Under the pieces are notes generated by a model that was given only the letters and a program-made list of their open reading frames with translations, was not told where the DNA came from and ran no database searches. This document shows, piece by piece, positions 23,899 to 35,300 of a stretch of 64,000 nt of DNA. A program made the translations under genes and the position numbers. The stretch comes from Ectocarpus siliculosus (lineage: Eukaryota; Sar; Phaeophyceae; Ectocarpales; Ectocarpaceae), in NCBI GenBank assembly GCA_000310025.1, contig FN649747.1:976715-1040714 (forward strand), in the 5' to 3' direction. Within the stretch, counting starts at the first letter, position 1, and each line of letters begins with the position of its first letter.

Positions 23899-26800
23899 AT
23901 GTCTGTCGGCATTTTGGGTGACCCAAATCTGATGCTCTTGCACTCAGATGGCGGCCGAGGCAATCGGCGGTACTCTGACGTGGATATCTTCCCACAGGAG
24001 GTCGTGCTCTCTCTCTTGTTGTTGTTGTTGTTGTTGTTATGGATCGTGGGGGCGGTATCGTTGTCTGTAGTCATACCTTTCCTGTTGCAGATTAATTCAA
24101 GCACAAGGCGCTGCTGTCCGACTCACCGTCTATTTTCGCCGGCATTCCATGCGAGATGGCCCCAAACCTTTGGAAGATGGCTCCAAATCTTGTCCACAGC
24201 ACTCTGCTGTGTAACAGGTACACGAGCTGCACCAAACCTGCATAAAATCAAGGTGGACCCTACAGCCGCACTATGGTTCCCTTCCACCCAGCTCAGTGCA
24301 GCATGTGGTATCATCAACATCGATGGGCTTGGTCCGCTCGATGGTGACTATTCATTGCTCCATGACATGAATTCTACCGAGAACAGACCGACCTGGATCG
24401 GGACGTCGGCTAACATTCAGCATCTAATACTGTCCTTCCAGCCGGTGGTGGGCGGTTGGGCGATCGGGTCTGCCAGTTGGAGCCGGGCATTCCTGCCGGT
24501 GGACTCGAAAATGCCTCCTACGCAGAGTTCACGGTGGCAAGTTTTTAACGACGAATTGTCTTCTTTCGAGGGAACCGGCAAGATCGTCTCCATCTCTTGC
24601 CCAGGTAAGAAAAACTTAGAAGCCTAGACTAACGCCGGCTCTGCTGTACCACATGTTGTTTGCCCGACGTTGAGAAATTAACCCCTTGAACACCTGCTAG
24701 GATCCTGCTTTAATGTGTAGACATCGCGAGCTCTCGCTAGCTGGCAGTATTCGATGCAAGAGAGGAACAAGATAATCTAGCTTGTTCGACAGAACGACAT
24801 CGGCTGGTATCGGCTATTTCGTGATTGGGGACCAACCCAACTTGTTCCAGGGTTGTTCGAAGTGGCTGCGTGTTTGTGGAGGGCCACCGATTGGTAGCGT
24901 TCCCATTTCGGTTGTTGGGTAGTGTCGAACGGATACTAGTGTATGCAACATTGTGAGGCAGGAACTGTTGCTCTGCTGGTCCGGTTGTGAACACCGCCCC
25001 ACGAGGGTTTGTTTACGCTCACCTGCGAAAAGTCGATTACCTCACCTTAAAACTCCTCACAAGAATAGACGGCAACGGTCCATCTTTTGGGTCCATCTTT
25101 TGTGTTTGAGGGTGTATCGGGTACAGCCCACATCAGCCCTAAGCATCCAAAGTCTACTTTTGTGAAGGTGTTATCGATTGGTACGTAAAAATAGAGCTGG
25201 CAGCTAGCAATGCGAGCAAGCGGCTGGGCAGCAGAACTCATCGTCTCATGGTTTCATCAGGACGCTTTTTGTTGCTGTGCCTATATCAACAAAGAGTCGC
25301 GATACACCGAAAGACAATACGGCACTGGGACCTGGAAGTAGCCCTGGAACTCGCTGGGTTCAATCGATTTTAGTCGACCGGTCGCGCAAGCTAATTCTCT
25401 ACCAAACCTGAATCTCGATTATCAAGTTGTTGGGTTTTCGGTGAGGCACCTCTTCAACATGTACTGGCCGTGATATTTGGAGCGTTTGCTGCTCTGGTAT
25501 CTATAGGATATACAAGGAGATTTCGAGACACAGCGACCAAACGTCCATCAAGTGCGCTAGAGGTATGACGGTTCGTGCGTTTTGGTTTTGAATATACGGT
25601 GTTGATGGTCTCCCAAAGGAGAATACTATTGACTTGTTTGTTCAACACGCCTTCGTTCGCACCGTTCGTTCAGCTTGTACGGCATTGGCCATTTCGACGC
25701 TCCCAGACGCTTTCGCTGCGTGCGATGGACCGTACCGCGTTCGAGCCGTGAACAGTGAAAATGGAGTAGTCGCTTGGGTACACGTCAGCGATGAGCGGTG
25801 CACAATGCTGCACGACCACGCCGGAAGCTCTCTCCTAGCGATAGACGGTTCAATCGAAGTCGGGAAAGCTTCGTCTTTTGGAGGTGCAGCAGTTAGCGAC
25901 CCTCTGTACAAGGAATGGTGGACAGAGATCACGAGAAACGTGAGCACACTTCAGTATCTTGGAGTGGACGCTGGCGTGGTGTGCACAGCTGCAAGCCAAA
26001 CTACACGCTTGGTTTTCGATTTGACGAAGACGGGGCAGACGACTACGCCATGTAATGACACAAACAACGCCGACACAAAAGCTGAGGCAACCGCATGTAC
26101 CAGTGCAAGATTCAAGCTTTCGTCCCAGCAGAACGGATCCATCATCAGTTCGACTTCGAGTACTGTCCACCTTCAGATCGACGACGCTGCAGGACTGATG
26201 CAGAGCGGTGCGATGTCCACCGGGGTGGCCGATCTTGGGCTCGCCGAAACAGCAGCAGATGATGGGGGCCCCGCAAGAGCTCTCCTTATCAAGGTTGTGG
26301 TAGACGGAGTTGAAGCGACGAAAATTTCACTGAAAGAGGCGAGCACTAAGGGGGTTCTGTTATCGTTCGACGATCTACAGGGGACGCATGCGTTCGAGAT
26401 TTCCATGCTAGAAACCCAGGCCGGCAGTGAGGTTTGCCTGGCTGAGACTGCGATGATCCTGGAGATCTTCACAGCAGAACCGCACATAGTTACGGGCAGA
26501 CCTTCCATAAGAAGAAAACTATCCCCAAGTTCCAGCGGCATCGTCACGCGCGAAGGCGGCCCCCAGGTAACTCGCGTCGTCTTCCTTGGAGATCTTGAAG
26601 TCCTGGATGGCTATAAGCTCAGCACGTTGCACCTGATGAAGAACTTACCGACGAACTTCCGGGCCTCCACGCTGGACCTTTCTTGTGCATGTGAGTGGCC
26701 TATTGAGGATGATTTCCCCCGTCGATATCTGTGTTATTGCCCTTAGCTTGAACGGTAGATACTCTGAGCAATTTGTTGGTCAAAGGCAGGAAACCGATGG

Positions 26801-28652
26801 TGACTTGTCAGGTTTACGGCGCTGACGTTGACTTCAAGAATACGATCTACTGTACATCTGAGTATCTGGGCCAGAAGCTCGTTCCTGGAGTAACCAAGTG
26901 CGGCGAAATGCCTGCATCAGCAATGCCTTTGAGGTCTGGAGCTAAACCTCATGTGTTTGACTGGATCATCATTTAACACACGTTCTGCACGCAGAGCGCT
27001 GTTGCTTTGTTTCTACTTCTTGGAGGGTGGGCAGGGGGTTTACGGTTACAGATGTGTTGGAAATCGAGAAGAGTTCCTGCGCAGTTGACATCTTCCCATC
27101 AGGACAGGAGGTGGACAACGCCGGATCCACAAACGGAACACATCGAGATATGTCATAACCGAGAACATTTGTCGTTTCCCATTCCCCCACACGATTGCGC
27201 CATGATTGCTCAATGGCACGCAGCTGGCGACCTACCTGTCAAGGATCTGTTCGACAAAGAGGGCATTGAAGTGTTCCATCTATGTATCGAGATACCGAAC
27301 GAGGTGAGCATCCCTACTTTCGAGAACGAGGTCGTGGCACGTTGCTTGTGTGCATCTTATTAAGCACACGGATTGCATGTACCAGGTAGTTTGTTTGAAA
27401 ATGCTAAACCATTGCTTCAAACGAACGCCACCGTCGTTCGGCTGTCGCCAAGACCGACGTACGAAAGTAAGTGCCTGCAATCACCGAAAACGTGTGTATC
27501 GATGTCCGACATTCGCTCCCGGCAAAAACGCTCAACATGTTCCTCTGTTATCCGTTGGAACCGTTTCGGAATCACCTCACACCGTAGGTGTGGAACTCGG
27601 TCCAAGCACAAGGTGTTACGATTTTTGCATTCCTTTATTCTGCCCTTGTCGGTGCTCCGACCTGGAACGATGTGGTTTCCGTTCATCCCGGAGTTGCGCT
27701 GGCGTTGAGCGACCTCTATCACCACCTAGTCAAGTTCGATGTCCTGGTCATGTCCAACGGGGGGAAGGACACCGACGCTTACGTGCTACAGATTGCCCGG
27801 CTGGCTGGAGTGCGCACCCGCATGGTAAATCTGGGCGCCATAGCGGGTGGCTACATGTCGCCCCTGTTTTCTGGAGCTACGACTCTTGTCGGGCCGTCGC
27901 ACTACGTCGCACACAACCCGACCGTTATCCGGAACGCCGGGGGGTTGCCGATCAAGGTTTGCCATCCGGTAATGGATGCCGCACGGGTCCTCGAGGCTGC
28001 TCGTTCGTGCCATGCCACCCGCGTACAGATGCCGGATCAGCCCGAAACCCGCCCCGGTACCGGTGAGGGCGGGGCCGATGATGCTCTTGCTGGCGCGTTA
28101 CCACCCGCAAGATTCATCATGGTGGGGCAAGTCTCGAGCGAGAAGACACCTGGCGTGTTCGTGCGTTCCATAGCAGTTCTTCAGAGGAGGTGGGTGGCAG
28201 GAGGACGACAAGGGATGAGGCAAGTCGAGGGAGTGATGGTTGGAAAAGGACCCATTCTACGGCAGATGGAAAAACTGGCACTGGACCTTCGTACAGGTGT
28301 TCGATTCACAGGAGCGCTGTCTATCGACAAGGTACCTTGCGAAGTTCAACTGGCAACCGCTCTTGTGTTACCTTCGATGTGCCCGGAGACGTTTGGGATG
28401 GTGGGACCCGAGGCCATGCTTCTTGGCGTGCCGCTGGTGACATTCGGTTTTGGTGGCTCAGGGGAGCTGGTGCGGCATATGGAAAACGGCCTCTTGGTGG
28501 CGGAGCCCACACCAAGGGCGCTTGCGGATGCCCTCGAGCTCTTAGCGCGAGACACCGCTTTGAGAGATCGCTTGGGGGCGGCCGCTCGACTGGATGCTCT
28601 CCGAGCACTCTCTATTCCGGAGATGGTGGCCTGCCATGTGAATGAGTTCTGA
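23899..28652 (+). CDS. GT4-family glycosyltransferase with long N-terminal region
   Basis: Proposed exons: 23899-24604, 25674-26690, 26759-26889, 27103-27303, 27386-27466 and 27588-28652, consistent in phase. The last exon is a typical GT4 (GT-B) acceptor-donor domain: VLVMSNGGKDTDAYVLQIAR, FIMVGQVSSEKTPGVFV, RFTGAL, and the donor-site block CPETFGMVGPEAMLLGVPLV with GFGGSGELV. The preceding exons carry VVFLGDLEVLDGYKLSTL and MIAQWHAAGDLPVKDLFD. The N-terminal exons hold cysteine-bearing modules (GLGPLDGDYSLLHD, CDGPYRVRAVNSENGVVAW). From ATG 23899 a hydrophobic stretch coded partly by a (TTG)n repeat could be a signal anchor, implying a Golgi enzyme, but the first exon is less certain than the rest. 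The small exon 27386-27466 is also tentative. Substrate is unknown. Confidence 0.72.
24019..24040 (+). repeat. (TTG)n microsatellite coding leucines
   Basis: Seven TTG units in the first proposed exon of the GT4 gene encode the core of its predicted hydrophobic segment (eight or more consecutive leucines followed by WIVGAVSLSVVIPFLL). Confidence 0.8.
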
Positions 28653-30746
28653 CCCCTGATGATGAAGCGATATATCTAATCGTCTTCGCGATTGTAGGTA
28701 GTCGGGTCTTCGGACCCATTGCGTGTCTATGGTAAATTATTGCGGAGGTCTTCGGCTGTTTTCCGTATAGCATTTGAAGGGCGCGGTCTATACATTGATA
28801 AAGATGAGCTAACCAAATAGCGCTTGGCTCTATACATGCCTCAATGGTATATCTCTGTTGCCGCGACTGCCAACGGTACGTCACGGGGCGTTGGCACCAT
28901 ATTTATTCGAGAGAATACAACATTGACCCCCCCTTGTTCCTTACGATAGACGCTAGAGGTTGTCAAAATGATCACTCAGCGATGGCCCAAAAATTGAAAC
29001 CTCCACGACTTCGTGGCCGTAATTCTGCGTGTTCATGAGGCATCTATTCTGAACGTGATCTTGAACGTGGATGCGTACATATCCTTTCGTAGGCCTACTG
29101 ATGTTACCGTAGGAACATTTCTTTCATGTTTTTGATGAGTCTGTGCAATCCACAAATCATGAACAAATATATTGACGCCGTTGCGACGAAGTTGCTGTAC
29201 TTAACGTGTGAAACTGCTTGGTTTGCCGTTGAGGTGACTTCCTGGGTGCAGATTCATCGCCACCTCTTCCTAGAAGTGCGCTGGAATCGCTGTTTCTTCT
29301 CGAAACGTCGTCGATTCTTGTATGTACCCATCATCGGCAAAGTGACGATTAGTTAGTCTAGACGAAGAACGGACGGGAAAATACAACGCCCGTGCCCTGA
29401 CTTCCTCCGGGAGTGGTGAACGCCCCGACAGGAGCTCCAACTGTACATATCTCGTCAACCTGCGCTAAGGTTATTGTCCTTCTTTTATCGGCTCTGGTGG
29501 GGTAAGAGGGAAACCTGCCCCTAGCATGAGAGCAAACTGTTTATTCAAGGGAGCGAGTCTGCGGGATTGATTTGGATGGGTGATCGTGGTGTTGTTCATA
29601 GCCTCTCACAAAAAAACATATCCGTCTCAGTTCTGTCCTTTCAGCGGTCGCGTTTTGATGACCATCCCGCATTCATTCGGATGGTCGTCAAGCCGCGTCT
29701 CCTTACATTACGTACAAAGTGTGATATCCCTCAAGCATGTCCGCTTCGAATCCAACAGGAGCGGTAGACTAAGCTTCCCTTCTTTGTTTTTCTCGCCCCA
29801 TCACCATTTGCAACTTCTTTCCAATCCCAATGTCGAGTAGATGCTAGATGCCCGTTGAAAACCTGGGTAAAAACTCAAAATGCCTCCGACCTCCGAGGAG
29901 CCGGGAGACCATACTCTTATTTCGAACATCGAACAATCCACAGTGTAAATGTTGTGGAAGGAATCAGGCTGACGTTCTACGGGGGTGAACGTTGAAGAAC
30001 AAGATGGTTGCAAGTTTATCCATGGTGTCGGTATTTATTTATAATTGGTGTTGTTTCCAGGTTCTCTGTCGTGTGACGATTAGACTTGGTACCGATAATT
30101 ATCGTCTCCTAAAAACCGAAAATTGCTTAATTACATGAGATTGTATGGATTAATTAAATTTGCCAGAGCAGTGGCAAGTGTGAGAGGATTCGTAGGAGAA
30201 CTGTTCCTCCGTACACGATTTCGCTCATACAGAAGCCGGGCTGCACTGACACCTTATGAGAAAGGAGTTTTTCACTACAAGTTGTATCGAAGAGTGAGCC
30301 GCGTGTGTGCTAGGGAACAGACTTCTGTCCGTAAGCTTACCCGCCTTGAGTTCAACTCCCCCAACTTTGGCGATTTTGCACATGGCCAAAGAGCGTCGAC
30401 TGCAAGGCGCTTGCGCTCGAAATAATTGATCTTGCTTCCATGTGTGTATGTACTCCCCAAACCTAGAAACAATTAAATAAATAACACACACCCCATATGT
30501 ATATGATTATTTTCTGGTGTCCATTTTTTAATGTATTTTTTCTTTAAATGGCGCACGCCCCCCTTTGGTGGGGCAGTTGGCTTGTGACCACGGAAGGCGT
30601 CCGCGTCAGTTGGACCAGTACCGACGGACATTAGAAGGTACTGAGCGGAGACCGGAACGTTTTTTTAATATGAAGACAACACAACAACAACAACAACCGA
30701 ATCAAGTGGGGGTGCCTCACAGGTACCTCGTGGACTATAGAGTTAA

Positions 30747-30902
30747 GGCCCGCACTTAAGAACCTCTTGTTTCGGCAGAGCCTATGGGGTCCCCACGGCG
30801 ATGATATAGATTTTAGTGTAGGCTTCTTGTCCGAGTACCAGGTCTTAAAAGTCAGGTTCATTATTTTGGAATTTTAGAGGCTCAAGTTCTTAAGTGCGGC
30901 CG
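30747..30902. mobile_element. Small MITE with about 20-bp inverted ends
   Basis: The ends read GGCCCGCACTTAAGAACCTC and, on the other strand, GGCCGCACTTAAGAACTTGA: inverted repeats with one gap and a few mismatches bounding a 156-base non-coding unit. No clear target duplication can be assigned. Confidence 0.6.
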
Positions 30903-31299
30903 GTTCTGTATGCAGTGTTCCTTCGCTGCCGTGTATTCGTTTCGTGTTGAATTCAGTGGGCAAGACAATATTTTCAGCTGGTCCGGCTTTGGTGGCGACG
31001 CTCGGCGGAGTACTACGGTAAACCACATCTGGTGTCTGAATACTCGCTGAACTCGGGAAAGTGCGATATGAAACCCCAGGGGGCCCATCCTTCGTGGGTA
31101 TGAAGATACGACGTTTTGCCTTCTCCGTTTCTTGAACTTCTGGTCACACTTTTTTCTTGCTTGTCCGCCTTCAAACAGGAACCAAGCGACACCTTGCACA
31201 ATGATGGTGTCAAGTGTGTGGTCTTGCTTATGTCTTTACGAAAGACAGATTTCGTACACAGTTGAATTTATGGGGCGTCCTTGCCGTTGAATATCACAA

Positions 31300-31450
31300 G
31301 ACGTGTCATGGAGACCGATGAACGGTCAAGAGCGTTGGCCCGTCCATGGAGCGTACGGGACAATATGGTTTGCCCATGGGGTATTGTATCGGCGGCCCAC
31401 GGAGACCAACAGGCACCTCGCGGGTGGCCCATGGGCTCATGGTCCCGGTA
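31300..31450. repeat. CCATGG-rich patch
   Basis: Several near-palindromic CCCATGGG-type words occur within 150 bases (near 31340, 31373 and 31426). Similar patches lie at 36037-36115 and 60590-60910. There is no coding support. Confidence 0.4.
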
Positions 31451-32145
31451 GGTGTTGTTTACAAAGACAGATACATCTAATATCCGGCAAGACGCGCTAA
31501 AGCTCTTATCAAACCTAGCTTCTAACCCCCATCAAAGCTTCAGTCTTCACTTGCACCGAGTGAGTTGGCCACTGGCGGTGTCCGCTTGGTGGAAAACAAT
31601 TATTTTTTGTTTATGATCAAAGCGAACGCAGCGCACAGGGACACCCGAGAGAACACGTCTCCAACTCCATGGCACACTATTTCTGTTGTTTTGTTGCTCT
31701 TGGCCTAAGATCATTCGTTGTAGGTGTTGGATGACCGGATGAGGCCTCCAGCTCTGGCCATTGTGACCCCACCCATACTTTCCTTGCAATGTATTGTCCT
31801 CGGCCACTGACATGGAGCGTGGTTGATTCACCTAAACTTTCGTAAATGGAGCAACAGGATCAAAGTTGCCCACGGTGGGCACACGTTGCAAAGGCGGCCT
31901 CGAATGCCGGAGACAACGACTCCTCGTTGGTGGCCGTAAGTTGCCCCCCCGCTGCCGTATAGTCAACGTAGTTCTTCGCGATCGACTTTTTTTTCCAACC
32001 CTCCATCTGCATGATCTCTATCCCGGGGCCACCCATGGACCCGTTCAACGACTTCCCCACCCTGAAAGAAAAAATGGAAACGCCAGAGAGGCTTTAAAAG
32101 TGAGGGGACGCCAACAACAAAAACACTGACAACAGCAAGAAGAAG

Positions 32146-32182
<37 letters not shown>
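32146..32182. repeat. (AAC)n microsatellite
   Basis: About twelve AAC units occur just downstream of the sulfotransferase stop codon. Confidence 0.9.
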
Positions 32183-32377
32183 CACTCCAGCCACGCGCAC
32201 AGCTTTAGCTCATGCAACGACTTCCAAATTCGTATCCGTGGGCGTCACTTTAAGAGCGCACCAAAGGTGTATTCCGCACAAATATGTTCTTCTCGCCGTG
32301 GCCAGCAACCATCGTCTACGTACGCAACCCATCGATCAACCGGTCAACCGGCTGTCCAACAATAGGCCTTTAAGGCC

Positions 32378-35300
32378 TTATTGTGGTTGAAAATCGGAGA
32401 TGGACGCTCGATCGACATGGCGGCAAGCGCGTCGCTCCAGGTATAGCCTCTTGACCCATTGAAACAACAGAAAATCGAAAACGTTCGCGTTGAGGACATC
32501 CGTCCACGCCTCGCTAGGTAAAGCTCCAATCGCGTGAATCGATTTCTTGTCGAGTCGCACAGCTTCGTGCTCGTCCGGCAGCCACTGTGCGAGCAAGGAG
32601 AAGAGTAGCAGGTGGGAGTGGGCCGCTGAAAAACGTTCCGGTAATCGATTGCGACATTTTTCAAACCTCGTGCTCTTTCTGCGTACTACTGCCTTGGCAT
32701 CCATGGACAACGCTCCTACCGAAGGTTTCCCTGAAGTGCATAGCTTCAACCCTGGCGTGCGAACGCTTTGGCAACAAAATCCCTAACCTGTTTCCGTGGT
32801 AAGCTCCAGCCGAACGCCTCCTCCAATGCCCACATCTCGTCTTCGACAAATTCCAGCACAAGAACGAGGTTGAATCGTCTAAGGATATTCATAGCAGATT
32901 TCAGGTCCTCCCAGGCGATCTGCACGACATCGTTGACAGGCAGGAACAAGATGGGGGCACCGCGGGTCGTGGCAGAGGGTTGCCTAGGTGGGATGGCGAT
33001 ACCAATTGAGCGTGACGGGCGGTCATTCCAGCACAAGGTTGCGGCAAACAGAATTCGCCGGCACGAGTAGCTCCCTTAACGCCCCCATCAATAGGAAGAA
33101 TGAACCTCGGCGGCCGTCAAGTTTCAAAGCCCTCTCACCATCCCCACAATGACCGATTCCATTCTGCGGCGGGAAGATATCCACTTACGTTTGTGATATG
33201 GAAAAGAACCGCTGACGTGCTGGGACAGCAGCAAATTTAAACTTGCACATAGGACCTGCCCGCATACCTGGTCTCCCCAGGTGTTAAATTTGTGGTAGCT
33301 CCACCACAAATCCCGGGCGTAGTTGGGCCGCCCGTCTCCGTCCACGCCCTGAGATCGATCAGGTGCAAATATGCAAATAAGAAACACCCGAGGCGTCATA
33401 CGAGGAGCGGGGAAAAAAGAGAAGTAGGAAGCGAAACAGAAGCGATGCACACATGTTGAGGGAGGCCACTCATATGATATAGCTGCAGGGCAAGAACGCC
33501 ACGCTCCCTTGGTAAATAAGAGCAACCTTGTTCACGTGCTCTTCGTACGAGATGACCGCCGGATAATTCACTTCAGCGCTTTTTGCACACAATGTGTGGC
33601 GTCGTAGTAGTAGGAATACGCGTTCACGTTTTAAACGACCGACGTCGTGTTCATCCTATCGTCGACTATCGTGAAGTCGACACACCTCTGAGAAAGTATC
33701 GTCTCGTTGGGAAGACCGACCGCAGAAGGTTTTGATGTAGGCGTTGTCGCCCATCTCATCCTGTCTTATCTTCTTGTACCACCTGTAGTCAATCCATGCC
33801 AGTTCAAGAGGCAGCTCAAACGTTTTCTCGCTTTGTATGCGTTGACCACCGAGTGTCGTACAAAACGAAGTGTTCAGCATATAACCCAGTCTACTTCAGA
33901 TAAGTAGTGCATGTTTAGCTCTACCGCCCAGGGGCGAATCCCCACTGGACCACCGGGCGGCAAATGTGTCAATCACGGCACTCACAAGTCGAACGGCAAG
34001 AGCTCGCTGCCTGGCTTAGACCCGTCGCGGTGCTCCAAGTGCTCGAACCGATACTGACTGTACCACCGATCCACCGGATGTCTGAACGAGCAATAGGTTG
34101 TGGCGCAAGCACGTGAAATCGTGTACGCGCGTGTGTGTGAGTCCATCACCTGATTCGGGCTGCTTCCAATACTCCTGTGCTAGGCGTTATTTTCCCACTG
34201 ACGAGGCACATCCCGTATTGTTGTGCGGAATTTCATGTCCTGTCTGCTATGTTGTTCGTGTACTACCACAACACTAACCGTAGACCTCACATTTGCGGTT
34301 CTGGCTCAGAATCTTGACAGACTCTGGACGTTAGATAGAAACGTGAAAAGGCGAGGGGTGTTCTTTTCTCGTGCGAGTAGCAGCAAGCCGTTGTTTTTTC
34401 TCACATACCCGAAGATATGTTTCTCTTTCGGGTAACTATTGCTATTTTGTTATCTCCCAACTTGAAGAGCACAGAGACGTTGTGTAAACTGTCTCAGGCA
34501 GATTCAACACGTGTTTTCTATTGTAAAATGTGGCATGCACGTAATGTCCAAAATCACCGGCTCATCAGACAAATATCTTGGGCCTGTCAAGCACAGCATA
34601 GCAGCTGGCATCTTGCACTGAGGAAGGACGATTTCAAAAGTTGACTCGATTGTATGTGTCATGCCATACCTTAACGTTGTAGCAAAGATGGCCCCCTGTA
34701 GAGTGAGGTGCTCTATCGGTAAGACGTCCCACTCGTTGGACGTGAGGCGATAACCCTGGATCGTAACAATTGCCGCAAATACAACCAAATGCGCACGAGA
34801 CCATGGCACAGGGCGCATTAACGGGGCAATGACTGAATAATGGAATGATTGAATATCAGGTTGGTTTTCCGTGTAAGTGCAGAATCCAAGGGCCACGGCG
34901 TCTCTTGTACAAGGGACAGCGTCACGAAACATCATCCGCGAGGATGAGCTACCGTGTGAAAGCCTGAATGAAGCCTGGTACGGTAACGATCCTCGCGAAC
35001 ACAAGGTCTCTCCCTCCTGGACCGACGGCGATACTATGTAGTTGATCGTGCGCATTCTCTTCATGTGGCAGCCATAAGCAAATCTGCCTCCCATTCTTTG
35101 TGACTCACATGCTTTTGCATACTTTCCAAGAAGAAGTCCTTGTCTGACCATGGAGGGGTCGCGGTGGAACCCCTGCCATCCGCCATACAGAAGTACCACG
35201 GTATTTCCGTTGCCGGCATATTCCTGCACAGCATTTATCAAACAGGGCATAGCTCGCTACGCGATCAACGGATTGTCGTCAATTATGCCGTAACGTGCGT

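Larger units (their letters stand above)
28653..32377. other. Convergent intergenic region, GT4 and sulfotransferase genes
   Basis: Both flanking genes end here, so UTRs are expected. No coding exon is supported. A 100-codon frame at 30123-30425, rich in Arg, has no family features. Contents are a small MITE (30747-30902), a CCATGG-rich patch (about 31300-31450) and an (AAC)n microsatellite (32146-32182). Confidence 0.5.

Noticed and set aside
30123-30425. 100-codon plus-strand frame, Arg-rich
   Set aside because: No homology recognised and no splice or promoter support; length is within chance expectation.
34504-35250. 248-codon minus-strand open frame as one protein
   Set aside because: It runs across two sulfotransferase exons and the intron between them; the conserved NMPATEIPWYFCMAD block is in another frame, joined by good splice sites.
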